This document shows positions 48,543 through 61,035 of a stretch of DNA of 64,000 nt, in pieces. The notes beneath the pieces are model-generated. The model saw nothing but the letters and a program-made list of their open reading frames with translations, made no database searches and was not told where the DNA came from. The translations under genes were made by a program, and so were the position numbers. The stretch spans positions 277,031 to 341,030 of the forward strand of contig JAWPGT010000028.1 in NCBI GenBank assembly GCA_034638255.1, written 5' to 3'. The DNA is from Coprinus comatus (Eukaryota; Basidiomycota; Agaricomycetes; Agaricales; Agaricaceae). Position 1 is the first letter of the stretch. Every line of letters begins with the position of its first letter.

Positions 48543-49806
48543 ATGTCGCCTTCCACTCTTTCAAAATTCTTCGCTCTCGCTGCTCTTTCAATTGCTGTAG
48601 CAAACGCACAAGAGGTCACTGGAACTTTCCCGCTGTACCTCTCGCACAGAAGACAGGTTTTTCTTATCCCGACAACATTGTACGATTTTATTTTATTTTT
48701 ATTTTTATTTACTTTCAACGCGTCCTCATTCCGTTTACAGCCTTACAAGGTTGACACTGATACTGGCCTTATCCGAGGAACCCAACACGGTTATAACCAG
48801 TGCAACTCAACTACCGAGAACCAGCAATCACTTTGCCAGACGTCTTTCATCAATGGAATTGATGGTATATTTTTCCGTTGTTTTTCCGTGCTTCAATTTC
48901 TGAAATACCTCTAAATTCAGATTTCTGCCTCTGGGCTCCCTCTGAACCAGAATCCACTGTTGCTGACCACGAAGGAGAGATGGTTGCATGGTGCACGAAG
49001 CCTGGACGTGGTACACGTTTGATTCCCGCGGGTGCCCTTCAAGGTGTCCAAGTCCTTAGGAGTCCCAACTACGTTCAAATTGTTGGTTTCATTGCCCAGG
49101 AACACATCAACATTCGTGCTGAGGACTGGGGAGGTGAGATGGATCCCCATGGTGCTGACCTTCGTGGTAACCCCATGGGTGGTATCATTTTCTCTGAGCA
49201 ATTCGGACCAGGTTGGACCCAAGTCGCAGAATGGCACAAGTATGTTTCGATTTTCTTAGCTTACTATTTCACACTAAAGACCTGTCGTTTAGCTTTATGG
49301 GTGGTAACGCCTTCTGCCTCAAGGCCTGCGATCCTACCAAGCCTGATGACGAACATTACTGTGAACACGTCTTTGATCGTATTGGATGTGCTTATAACGC
49401 CCCAAACAACGCTCGTAACGGCACCTTTGAAACTTGCGACTCGGATAACCAAGACTTCCCTGGTGTCTACACTCTTGACGGACAGGTTATGACCTACACC
49501 CAACCCCCTGAGCATCTCGGCGCCATCACCACCATGCCTTACACTGCCCGTATCCCTGCATCCTCCAACTGCGTCACTTACACCAGCTCTGCCATCTACA
49601 CTGGTCTCCCTGCACCCACCAAACCTATTAACCCTCCTGCTGCATCTGGTACTGGTGTTGCCGCTGGTGTCTCAGGAGGTGCTTCTGGTTCTCGTACTGG
49701 CACTGCCGCAGGAGCTGCTAACACTTCTAACGACGCTTCGACACTAGCCATCTCAGGCTTTGTTTCGCTATTCGGTGTTGCATTCTCCATGCTATTCCTT
49801 GCCTAG
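48543..49806 (+). pseudogene. Macrophage-activating-glycoprotein-like secreted protein, copy 2 (exon 1 lacks one base)
   Basis: Paralogue of 37535-38758. Exons: 48543-48679, 48741-48864, 48921-49239 and 49293-49806. The signal peptide is MSPSTLSKFFALAALSIAVANA. The same blocks follow: PYKVDTDTGLIRGTQ, GEMVAWCTKPGRGTRL, GGEMDPHGADLRGNPMGG, YCEHVFDRIGCAYNAP. The C-terminus is intact: a Thr/Ser/Gly stalk and hydrophobic tail FVSLFGVAFSMLFLA, typical for GPI attachment. Exon 1 is 137 nt versus 138 in copy 1. One base is missing at TTCCC|GCT (about 48633), so the literal frame leaves the family sequence before exon 2. An extra 56-nt intron (48865-48920) is absent from copy 1. With one base restored the family frame would be open throughout, so a sequencing error is as likely as true loss. 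Confidence 0.85.
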
Positions 49807-50588
49807 TTTAGGATATTTGTGATTTACTTAGGACATTTGACGTAGTTATACCACATTTTCACATTTAGTTTCCTGTAATGGGATGGATAGATTTCTTGCA
49901 ATTTTAATACCCCTGCAATTTATTATTGGAATATTCCAACAGAAATTATCCGTCTTTGGTTCCGAGTTGAGATCTAGACTAGTTAAATTAATACCAAGAC
50001 TCAAGTCGTTCGTCTAGATATTCTAAAAATACAATAATGAAGTACTGGGACTCCTCAATCAATTACCCATCTGTTGTCTTGGGATATTTATTAACATTTC
50101 CCTACAGGAAACGAGATGTTGATCATTCTTGGAGGTGTAACGGACTGTAAGGGAGTATGTCGTGCACTCCCTTCACTAAGTTGAACTTGGTAGTGAGGCG
50201 GGTGTCGTGAATGAGCTGAGCGTTGTTGACAGCATGGATCGATGGGAACGTGTAGAACGATCAAAGAACGGTAAAGAGTGTTTTTTTATACGGATTAGCC
50301 TTCGAAGAAGGTACCTTAACACTTTCGTTAGTGGTGCAATGAAATTGACGCCTTTTTCTCTCCGAGGTCAAGGCGTCGACAGGTTTAGAGGTCCATTGGT
50401 ATATCTAACTTCGAGTTCAGATCCCAACTCTACACTGGCTTGCCATCTCCTTCCATATCTAACACGATCTACGAAAACACACATAATTAAGCAATTTCAA
50501 CTTTCCTTTGGTAGGAGAGCATGATGAAGGAGAGCATGATGACGTAGGTATCTCTTTTACATGTTACATACTGAACAGCAAAAAACAC
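49807..50588. other. Intergenic between convergent genes
   Basis: 3' regions of MAG-like copy 2 and the Ser/Thr-rich membrane protein. The frame at 50207-50524 has no motif. Confidence 0.5.
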
Positions 50589-51922
50589 TCATGTACCCAA
50601 TCCAGGTGTATCATGCATATTCTGTGATACTATCATATTCCTGGTATGCGGTGGTTCCACATACGACTCTCTGAACACCTGCTCATATTCAGGAGGTAAA
50701 GTTTCCCCGCCTTCAACTTCGCCATTAGTGTATGGCCCCGCGTCAAGCTCTCTTCGAGAATTAGCATTGGAATCTGGCCTTGTCTCCGGGTATGTGTGTG
50801 TCTTGCTTCCGATTCGGTACTAGTAGTAGGTAACGGACTTTTAGTGAAACGAATCGTAGCTGCGGTACTAGACGAGGTTGTGGTAATTCTTTTTGAGGAG
50901 TGTGCTGTGCCCGACATGTTTGGATCATGTCCAGTACTAAGAAACGGGTCGCTTACTTGTTTACGCCGGCGAAGATGTCTCGGTTTCCAATAAAGAACCC
51001 AGAGACCGATTCCTAGTAGTAATAAAAGAACACATCCTCCGACTGTTGCTCCCACAATTACACCCACAGGTACACCACTCCTTGTTGTAGACTGAGCCAC
51101 TAAATCAGTTGGTGTGGTAAACATGGAACTAGACAATGATGAGGATGTTGATGATAATGATGATGATGATTCCAATGAGGATGCTCCTGATGGTGTCAAA
51201 ATTGTTGCTGAAGTTGATGGTGATGCTGTCGAATTCCGGGATATTTGTGATATCACGTTGGAGGAGGGCGCTAGCACGGAGCCTGTTATCGTCTGACTTG
51301 ATCCGGGTATTTGTGTTGTTGCAGTTGTTAAAACTGTATCGGGCGACTCGTTGGATGTTGCTGATGGGGATGATGTAGACTGAATGGTTATTTCAACCGT
51401 CTGTCTCGATTCTTGCACTGGAACATCCAGTTCGAAGCGGTCAATGGTGATTTGTGAATTACCACCTTCGAAACGATCATCAGCCTGATTTCGTAGAATA
51501 ATCTCGTGAAAAGTAGGAGTCTTGAAGTGTACAGAGAAGAGTACTTCGGGGGGATTAAGTCCATCATCAGTGGGATTTACACCATCTATCGTTTGGAAAA
51601 TGCGATTATTGGGATCGCAATCCACACAGATCCCATAGCGTCCACCACGCGAACGCTTTATTCCGTAGTATCTGAATTCAACGGCTGGGACTGGAAACTT
51701 CTTTTTAGACAATTAATTGGCAACATGGTAGTGATTTAACATAAACGTCCAATAATCACTCACAAAGGTGACACTGGCTTCAACGGGCCAATTGGAACTC
51801 GAAAGTGTTCCAGTCTCTCCAGTTCTTGTGGCATTGTAAAAACCTTGGAGGAACCAGCTATTTTCGTAGTGGAGTGTGTTTGTATCCCGGTCGTCGTATG
51901 TTATTGTACGAGTACGCGACAT
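50589..51922 (-). CDS. Ser/Thr-rich single-pass membrane protein (sensor-like)
   Basis: Type I membrane protein layout common in agaricomycetes. Exon 1 (51922-51764) starts MSRTRTITYDDRDTNTLHY. Exon 2 begins at 51700 after a GT-AG intron. The extracellular part has a compact domain with GGRYGICVDCDP. A Ser/Thr stalk (about 51110-51400) follows, then the membrane helix VGVIVGATVGGCVLLLLLGIGLWVLY, then a basic stop-transfer (KPRHLRRRK). No cleavable signal peptide is evident. In the cytosolic tail the frame shifts within an AC-rich run (about 50795-50805). The neighbouring frame reads ETLPPEYEQVF, a PPxY-type ending seen in such proteins, and stops at 50589-50591; the literal frame ends at 50633. 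The role may be surface sensing, by layout only. Confidence 0.75.
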
Positions 51923-53387
51923 CGTGACCAGCGCTTGACCAAAGGGCCCAGGAAGGAGTCATGTTTATGTTGATAGTTTTATAGTTAAATCAATAGTTAT
52001 TCTCTACTAAATCATGAGACCATCATCAACTGTAGATAGCTTCTCGTTGACCACAAAGTCTGAACCACCATGAAGTTCTGATTACCACTAATTATATCAT
52101 TTCCTTTTGATGTATCAAAGTTCAAACTGAAGATGTCGATTAAGCTTGCATTGTCGAGGCAAGGGTGTTAGTTAGTGTCACTGGCTTTTTAACACCACAT
52201 CCTCATGGTATTGGTGACAACAGCGATGCATATATCTCTCACCATAAGGTTATACTGACGCCTAAAGATAAGAAATTAAAACTCAAGTCCGATTAGAGTG
52301 TGAATGCGTTCGTACATCCACTTCTATGTAGTAACTCTACTACTAGTTCCAATCGAGCTACGCCTGTCTCTGTGGTCAGTTATTAATAGTTAACTACACC
52401 CGTAGCTGATCTGACAAATATACTAGTCGTTGCGAGGGTGGTCTGTTGCACGGTAGAGTGATCTCAGTTCCTTACATTGTAGGCAATACTACTACTACGC
52501 CCTTAAGCTTGTTACCGGAGTAGTTTCAATAGTGGATAGTTCTTCGGTGATTACGAGACAGTGACACCGAGCAGAACTCTAATAACTCACAGGCTCATCA
52601 ACTTTCAGCTTGAGTGTGTTGATCTTAAGTAGTCATAGTAATATAGCTTGAGTGCAAACTCAGTGTACAGCTATATTATGAATTTTGGCAAATTTTCCGC
52701 TTCACCTATAGTTCTGAGCTTGTATTTGGTACCTGCTGACCTCAGCCGGTTATTTGAGGACGCCTTCGTGCAAATTATAATAAGAAACCCCCCTGATTAT
52801 ACTCTCACGACTGTCCAACATCAATGATCAAATGACGATCACTATCTGATCTCCAATGAACAGGAGGCGCTTCCTCAGGCTAATAATAGGATTGACCAAG
52901 GAAGCTGGGTACGCACGGATCCCCACTCTAAGAGCTTAAGTCTCCCCTATCCAGATTCCAAGTCACGGCAAGTCACTCATCAGGTTGAGCCTCCGGTAAT
53001 TCAACAGGGGGTCAAACAACGAGGCTCCTAATAATAAATCACCGATTTTGCAAAGAGAACCCAATGGATACTTGGCAGTTTGCCATCCCAAGCCCTAAAG
53101 CGTGAGTGTTTTCGGTTTTGCAAAAGGGAACATGTTACCACAGAATGTCACTACCAAGGAAGAAACCTGATGTAGTGGAGGGGTTGTTTGAGAGCGATCT
53201 GAGCACGAGTGATCGCGTGACATTCTGTGTGAAGAAGGATTAAGAAATGGGTTTCAAAGATGGTTTGTTGGCCCTTCGCATCTGAAATCCCTGATAAAGT
53301 TCAGGGGACAAACAACAACATCATTTTCATCTTTTCCGACCTTATCCCCTTACACCATCGACATCCTGTTACTAACCATATACCTTA
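51923..53387. other. Intergenic, no gene seen
   Basis: About 1.5 kb with no open frame of note. A plausible promoter (CT-rich, 53320-53387) precedes the DUF6533-like gene. Confidence 0.55.
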
Positions 53388-54798
53388 ATGTCGCCACCTC
53401 CCCTTCCTGATAATCTGTTACAGTTCCTTGCCCACTATGATTTGGGCCGTGTAAGCACCATAGCTTCAAGTTGATCACTTTTTCTGGTGGCTAACCACTT
53501 TTATTATGATAGTATATGGATGGTACGTTCCTTACATAGAGTCCCATACCACATGATGCTAACAACTTGTTCAATACGAAGTATCGGCGTCTGTGATATA
53601 TGTGAGTTATAAATTATGTTTATGGTTACTAAAGTCCGAACATCTTCTTAGTTTTATGACTATCTCCTCACGTTAGAACTCGAGATATCTTATGTCTGGA
53701 AGTCACGTTGGTCGTTCCCGAAGGTGCTCTATCTTCTCAGCAGGTATCTACCTTTCGTGGAGATAATATTGAACTATTTCCGTGAGTAGTATTGAGTGTC
53801 AATTTCCGCCAGCAATCATACTGTTACACAGGGAATAACGCACCAGGAGTAACTCGATATTGCAACACATTATATCATATTATAATTTGTATGTGTATCA
53901 TACCTCAGCCTCACGTATCTTCAAAAATCTCTGCATAAAATTCATTACTAAAGGTGCTGCATGTACGCTAGGGTTGTATATGTTTGGGATGTTGGTATCA
54001 GAAGGTATGCGTTTAAATTTCATAGTACTACTTTCGTATGATTTGATACTGTCCCTTACTAACATCTAACTAGTCTTACTTACAATAAGAGTCTGGGCCG
54101 TATGGAACATGAACAAATACCTCATATTTATCAACCTTCTCGTTAGCTTTGCAAACTTTGCATTCATAGGTTCAATAACTGAGCTTACCATAAAAGATAT
54201 GGAGTGTACGCCTATTTTCTGCATTCATATTAGAACTTGAAGTGCTCATTAGTTCTCCAACTTAGATCTCAGTCTGAAATCCTTCACGGGATGCTTACAT
54301 GTTGCACATAATCCAAGGATTCATCTCGCACTTATCCTCGTAACTGTGTATGATGCAGGTACGTGAATATCCGTGGTTGGCAGGTTCAATGGAATTAGCT
54401 CACTTTATTTTAAGTAATGTTGATATTTATGATTATTCCATTTGTGATAACGTATAGAAGTGAGTCAAGTTTCAGTCAGACACTAAACATCTTACGTCCT
54501 GTTTCCGGAACACTAAATCAACATTTATGGAAAAGGGCCTGGTGAAAACATGCTATTTAGAAGGTCACGATTTGTCAGTGTCATTATTGCGGAGGGTACG
54601 TTTGTTAATACGCAAAAGCTAGTAATTATGATTGAATACCATTTGATTATTTTAGGCATCTTGTTTTACATCTATCTATTTGGTAGGTTGCATCAGCATT
54701 ACAACTTCTTGAGTACTTATAGAACTTGTGGCACCCTAGGCGTTTCAATCGCTACTACCTGTATTCTAGCAAAATTTGTGCGCCGTTCCTTGTTTTAG
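53388..54798 (+). CDS. DUF6533-type 7TM protein
   Basis: Multi-exon member of the large agaricomycete DUF6533 family of seven-helix proteins, of unknown function. The start [21 protein letters not shown] (53388) is followed by tiny exons (YMD; VSASVIY). The diagnostic exon is [32 protein letters not shown]. Later segments are [56 protein letters not shown] and [12 protein letters not shown]. The end is [23 protein letters not shown] at 54798. About nine introns of 50-80 nt. The final two exons match the family less well; splice choices there (donor GTATAG near 54456) are tentative, and the C-terminus may be decaying. Confidence 0.65.
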
Positions 54799-55485
54799 TT
54801 AACTTGGAATTAACCAACTTGCTCAAAATTTTATAGAAAGATAACCCATTCGTATTTGTGTAGTACGTACCCCCAATAAATCATAACTTATTTCTCTGCT
54901 AATATTTTCAACAGTATCTCGAGAGTGATGAGATCTGGACTTGCATGTAGAATGGTCCTTCATTTGCGAAAATTCTATCATAGCAGAGATTGGACAGAAT
55001 ATACTTCTCGGGTACTCACAGAGTCCTAGTTCTGTGCTGTTCGTCTTGGACCCAAGGACACTAGTTGCGTTTATTATACATCTTTATTGTATTTCTATGG
55101 GAGACGTGGGTGCATATAATATGAGCCCTATTGTATTGGTTTGTGAGACAGTATTACACAACAACGAACGTTTGTATAGTTGCATTAATGATGAGAATAT
55201 CGAGCAACAATATTTAGCAGACAAATTCGAAGAAATATTGTACATTCGCTAATATAGAATCTGTTCAATGTTACAAAACCATAACCACAGACCCAACAGC
55301 AAATTTTCGTAGATGAAAGAAAGTATTGGGCTGGTGAACAGAAATAGCGAGTGAGAAGAACTTGACCATCAAAGCAAGTCAATAACCATAAGACTCATAG
55401 AAATACAAGGACGATTGCCTTGCAGACGATATCCAAAAATCACAGATTCCAAGTGGCTCTGGTGAGTGCCCAAATCCATTAAAGA
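54799..55485. other. Intergenic, no gene seen
   Basis: The plus frame 54941-55252 has no motif or partner exon. Confidence 0.45.
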
Positions 55486-55915
55486 GCTGTATTTGTAACG
55501 TGAATTTTGACATTCCATTGGTCAACAACAGTAAGAATAGCCACACCGATATCGTGTATGGAGGCCTGTTAAAGAATTATGAGGAAGGCCACCCAAATTC
55601 TTAATTTCGATTGGAGTGTTATTCTCTGAAGATTGACCCTGATTCCATGACACCAAAACTTTGTCTGGATAGTTGACAGTGATGAAATGATATTCGATGT
55701 AAAGTATGGTATATTTACATCTAACTCGGAAGCTTGTCCGGACGGTAGAGGTCGACTTCGCAATGTGGAGTTATCAATAAAGAGCATGTAAGCAGACTTC
55801 TGTGATATATTATGATGAATAACGAATATCGAGTTTGTTGAAGAGTGAAAGACTATGACTTACAATATATCCGGGCTCATGGCATTGACTGTAAATTTTC
55901 ATGTTGTTCATTCAC
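55486..55915 (-). pseudogene. Possible deubiquitinase (USP) C-terminal remnant
   Basis: On minus, small spliceable pieces read NAMSPDI (about 55893-55875), then KSAYMLFIDNSTLRSRPL (55806-55740). The latter resembles the end of ubiquitin-specific proteases, SAYxLFYxRR..RPLG. Further pieces are KVLVSWNQGQSSENNTPIEIKNLGG (frame-shifted relative to the previous piece) and ASIHDIGVAILTVVDQWNVKIHV up to a TAA near 55486. The pieces do not form one clean frame, and no catalytic Cys or His box was found upstream. This may be an unrelated small gene; the USP call is inference from one motif. Confidence 0.25.
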
Positions 55916-57749
55916 AGGTGTGTGTTTGAAAATGGAAGGAATACGACTCTCATCTTCATCAAGAGTCGCGTGAGGACGTGGGAGCTGCATAAACACCATA
56001 TGTTCGTTTGTTAAGGTGACTGAATCGTCAGCTCCCAGCGATACATCACAGGGTATTGACTGGGCGTGCGACTAAGGTTGCTCTAGCCACCATGTCCCTG
56101 ATACTCTATCTCATAGAAACAGAAACTTTAAACGAGAATCAACCAAGGAACCTGATCCATATCGTGAACGAGTGTTGCAACAAAAGAACATGTGTCTTAC
56201 ATTGTCCAGAACTAGATAGCACCAGGCGAGGATAGATCGATACAAAGACGAGGCGAGATAGAATCCTCCCAAAAGTGACCGACCATCCACCTAAGCAGTC
56301 ATCTAACGCCGTTTGTTTGTCAATTATTACCAGCATCAACTCTTCAAAGGGGCCTGTTCACAAGACTCATCTTGTTACCAAAACACGACAACTGTGGAAG
56401 GGTTTTGGCGCAAGAAATTGTACGTTACCAAGAAAAGTGAAGTGTAATAGACCCCGAAGACTGTAATCATAGTAAGGAGACTTCATTTACGAGGATTGCA
56501 TGGTCTGGAGGGGGGTTCAAATGACCATGGTTTCGTATTATCTGTGCAATACGTGATAGAGTTGATGTCGAAAGTGTTACTGTGTTTTCGTTGTGCACAG
56601 TTGTTTGAATAATTGTTGTTGAGAATCGTTCGTATAGTGGTAAACGGTAACAGGGAAGAGTTAAAATGTCAATGGGAAACTCGGTTGTGGGAAATTTGCG
56701 GGAGATGGGGAACGTTGGAGAGAAGAAGATTGATTTGTTACATCAATAAGTAATAAAATGAACTCACCTGTAAGCCCAACTACTCAGCCGCTCTCTCAGA
56801 AAAGTAGCATGGGTGCGTTCAATCTGTTAAATGGACAACGAACGATAATCGGTATCGATATGTTAGATATCTGTAACACGTTGATATTTTCGCATAACAA
56901 TAAGAGATCAAGAAGGAGGACGAAAGAGACTTGCAAGAATTTCCTAGCCTTCTAGGTCTCTTGGCTGTGGTATAGATTATGAGTGCCGGCTCCGAAGATG
57001 ATATTTGTAGATTTTCAGAAGCGAGTCGAGAAGAGAAGAAGGATTTGACTGATCAGCCGAGTCTAATTTTCGCTAGAGGATAGGAATGAAATAGTTTTAT
57101 TCTTGGAAAGTGGCGATGAAAATGGATGATCTATGATAAGTTGACCACCAGCGAAGATGGTTCAGAAAGGGAGAGGTTGGAATGATTCCTTAGAGCATAG
57201 TAAGAATGGTATCGTATTGAACGCTGTTATCAAGGTCATAGGAATCTTGGTTCAGGTACAGGCGTGCGGTCGAGAGTTGGTGGTGGGGTAGATAGACGAA
57301 GTTTGATGCATATTCTGATTGTCGATGTGAGAAATTGGGCGGCAACACGTCGTAGATTGATATTGATTGACAAGAAGAAAAAAAGCCGGTGAGTTGATTG
57401 ACAGAAGAATAGCCATCGAGATTTAGGATGCAAAGGTTTGTTTGACTATGTGATTAACGTTAGATGGTGTATTCTAGAAAATAGAGACTACATGTGTTGG
57501 AAAGGATTTCTGTTGATATGATCGTTAGTCTACTCCAACTCAGAAACTATGGATCGTGCTGGGACTATTTTGTTCTTTGTTCAAGTTGTAGACAAATTAT
57601 GCGCAGTTCTTTTAAATCGAAGAGGGCTATTACTGCGCAAAGGGTTGTTGGAAGCAGTGTTGTGGTGCCGCAGTGTGTTTATGTATGTTTGGATCTAGGC
57701 ACTGGAAAGTATTGTGGAGAGCTGGACGTTGTCCACAACAGCGACCACG
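55916..57749. other. Intergenic, no gene seen
   Basis: Short frames only on both strands, none supported. The 3' end forms the promoter of the EH-domain gene. Confidence 0.5.
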
Positions 57750-59765
57750 ATGCGTCGACTAAGTCTGCATGCTTCTGCGCTCAACGACGAAGAATACGAA
57801 CTGTACACGGCCAGCATCGCTGATCTTGCACTATCTGATGAAGGGTCGACAGCCACCCGGGATGATGCATACTACGAGGGACTGATTGTCAGTGTACGAG
57901 AGGTACGGGCGTGGCTGAGAGGGAGATACCCAGAGATTGGAGGGACAATAGACACCGTAAGTGCCACACAACCAGCGCAGTATAAGTGCTAACTACCAGT
58001 CAGATCTTGCACTTCTTCTCTCCTGGCCTTGCTCACACTGACTCTCTCTCTGGTGGTCAGTTCTTTGCTGCCCTTCGACTCGTCCTTCATGCTCAGAGCG
58101 GAAAGGACGTCGACAGAGCTCTGGCCTTTGTCCAAGGTCTGCCTCGTGTTTTCACCATCAGCTTTTATTAATTATTATTTAGTATTTCCGAAATCTTTCT
58201 CTGCCCAACATCCTCCTGTACATCCTTCACAGAACAACCCCTTTCTTCGTCGCAACAAATCTCTCTCATCACGTTCAGAAGGTGCACTTCAAACACTACC
58301 CCCTCTACCTCCCAGAAAACCTCCTCCTCCACCTCGTCCTCCCTCTGCATCTTCTTCAACTTCGACCATGAAGATTTCACCCTCTCCCACCCCCGTTTCC
58401 CGCTCTGCACCTCCAACTTCCACCACTCCAACACCACCCCCGCTGAAACCGAAACCAGTTCTTCATCGTACCTCTACCCTCATTAAACAAAGTCTCCAGG
58501 CCAGTAAGGTTGCACAGACAATGAAGAAAGCAGAGGAACAACTCGAAAAAGAACGCGTCTTGCAGGTTCTTCACAGTACTTCAGGTCCGTATTCCCCTCG
58601 TACAGTCATCACAGCCCTCTCATCCTTATCTACAGGCAATTCCTTTCGTGCAAGTGGCAGTCGTAGTCCTACAAAGCGTATCCCTATTCCGAGATCTGAC
58701 TCTAGTGCAAGTTATAGTGGTAGTGATGATAGGGAAAGACCCCCTTTACCAAAACGAAAACCTCAGCCTCCTCCTCGTCAACAGCAGCAACCCAGTCCAC
58801 CCATGTCCACAAGTTCATTAGAGCAAGTCGCTTTGGCCGTCGTACATCCTTCAACTACCAACTCTCGCCCTTTATACACGCCAAGTCCATTCGATTCCCC
58901 CGAACATTCGCCTAATCTTCGATCTTCCGAACTACCACCCCCAACGCATCCAGGGAGAAAATCATACTCTGGTATATCTTATCAAATGCCCACTTCTACT
59001 CCTACACACGAGGAAATTCCCCCTTTTAAACGTAATTTGGAGACCTTTGAAGCTATTTATGGAACTGCAACAGGAGGTTCCGATTCAACGACAACACCTA
59101 CCCCCGATTCTCCACTCATTAATCCGGGTATACCAAGAGTCTATAGAAGTAAATCATTACACCATCAATCCCATCCTCCCCCACCTCCACCTCCACCTCC
59201 TACTAGAAGAAAAAGACCCGAAAGCGTTCAAGTCTTATCGAATGGGGAGGTTTTATTTGGCACTTCAAAGGTCGTTCCAAATCCCGATCTTCCGGGTTCA
59301 CATAAAACCAAAACCATAAAAATGGATACCCCACTTCGAAGATCTTCGTTGAGTGCCTCGTTTGGTACCAGTGCATTTTCCTTACCTTCGTCTTCAACTT
59401 TATCTTCTTCTACCTCGACTTCAAGAGATCATCATACGCATTCAAATTCCCATACACATGGAGCGGAATCACTTCAAAAAACCTTGGCCGGCTTACAATT
59501 GAAAGCCGAAAATGCTAGATTTAAAGCTGAAGCTGGTTTATCTAGAAGAGGCTTTATACCAGAAAGTAGGAATAGGAATGCGAGGTCGAGGTCTAGACAT
59601 GGTCATTCAAGTCTCAATGGGAATGATAGAGAAGGGTTGATGAATGAGCGAGAGCAATACGATGATGCAGATGTAGAGGTTGAAGGAGATGTAGAAAGAG
59701 AATTTGATGATCCAGTTAGAGATGAGATGAAGTGGCCTACTGGAGAGGGTTGGAAGATGTTGTAG
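57750..59765 (+). CDS. EH-domain, proline-rich adaptor-like protein
   Basis: Three exons with matching phases: 57750-57956, 58004-58136 and 58183-59765. The start at 57750 is preferred; an ATG at 57714 would add twelve residues. Residues 1-110 form an EH (EPS15-homology) type domain: LNDEEYELYTASIADL, VRAWLRGRYPEIGGTIDT, ILHFFSPGL and LSGGQFFAALRLVLHA, the last being the conserved second-helix segment. The rest is a long disordered Pro/Ser/Thr region with polyproline tracts (PPLPPRKPPPPPRPP; PPPPPPPPPTRRKRP), a possible SH3/WW ligand. A short helical stretch (QKTLAGLQLKAENARFKAEAG) and an acidic tail end it. EH proteins bind NPF peptides in endocytosis and actin assembly; this protein itself contains NNPF. 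No counterpart of a yeast symbol can be assigned. Confidence 0.87.
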
Positions 59766-60660
59766 TTGTTTTTATTTCTTTTTTGTTCAACTTTCCAATT
59801 CGTGGTTCACAATCCCTTTACGCGCAATATCAAGACGCCCACCTATCATCTATCATCCATTGCAATTCCTCAATCTCAATTCTCAATCCGTGATAACATT
59901 ACTCTTTTTTTGTTCATATATTCGAATTTTATGCACCCTTTTTCTTTCTTTTCTTATAAGCAAACTGTATGTAAGTACGTATGTAGGTAGAACAAGTAGA
60001 AGTCCAAGTAGTTTTATATGTTGTAATAGATTAGAAGCACTTCGATTGACAATTAGCCTTTCCTCAAACACCTCAAAGCTAGATACTTTGGAAATGGAGG
60101 AACTTTTTTGAGACTCAAAGTGTGAGTGACGGACGGCCTTTCATTTTTCTTTAATTCTCGAAATCCCTGAAGATTATGCCAACGTTGCAATATTCCAATA
60201 TCGTAGTCCACTTGACTCTCTCAATTCAACAACTCAACTGTTCACTGTCACGTCAACTCTCCTCGCATATTGAAAGGACAATAAAGGGGAGGAAAAGAGA
60301 ATAAGCCCGTAGTCGGAAACAGAACGCTCAACTCCAATGATAAATACTCGATGTCTAATGCACCCCATTTCTATCTCACTCTTCTTTCCATTTCAACCAC
60401 CCAAAAGTATCCTCCAAGTAACCGGATGTTGCGAGAGTTGGGATTCGGTAGTATCATATTCTTCTGTTTGCTTTTTGTATTATTTCGTTCAAGAGAGGGA
60501 GGTCTGTGGCCCGTGGGAACTTGACTCGTTTCAGTTCCTCGCGAATCATGATCAAAAAACACATCTCTTATCACAAAACCATCATCATCATTCTATATGA
60601 TGAGATTGCATTTACAATGAATTAGATACAATATATAAATACAATTGAGCCCGTTTTTGT
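59766..60660. other. 3' region and subtelomeric transition
   Basis: 3' UTR-like AT-rich DNA of the EH gene, then sequence with unsupported frames (for example 60337-60600). Confidence 0.5.
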
Positions 60661-60751
60661 ACGCCGGTCACAGTGTGGGGGTGGGCGGTGGAATTGGTTC
60701 AAAGTATCTACAATTATTTCACGCTGGTCACACTGGAGAGGTGAGCGGGGG
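60661..60751. repeat. Two diverged 31-bp direct repeats, 60-bp period
   Basis: ACGCCGGTCACAGTGTGGGG at 60661 recurs as ACGCTGGTCACACTGGAGAG at 60721, each followed by a GTGRGCGG-type tail. The 60-bp start-to-start spacing suggests the remains of a tandem array. Confidence 0.65.
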
Positions 60752-60919
60752 ATATCTAGGATAGATTACATGTATTAATATATGTAGTGTCTTATTTATA
60801 ATATACTGAAACATAATTAATATACATTACATTCCCACGTGACACCGGTGATTGCCCGAACAATTCTGTGTCCGCTTATACCAAGTTATCTCTATATATC
60901 ACCACTTCTGTTCACCTTA

Positions 60920-61035
60920 GGGGGTTAGGAAAACCTAACTTGCAACCGAGGTGAGCGAAGCGAACCGAGGGTGCAACAAGTGCAGAGGAAACCTCTGCAA
61001 CTCCCTGTTTCGCCTTTATAAGGCTCATCAGGCAC
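60920..61035. other. Cluster of short perfect hairpins
   Basis: GTTAGG-AAAA-CCTAAC near 60926 and GCAGAGG-AAA-CCTCTGC near 60992 are perfect palindromic stems with 3-4 nt loops, about 65 bp apart. Between them lies the word GAGCGAAGCGAACCGAGG. No terminal repeats tie the cluster to a mobile element. Confidence 0.5.
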
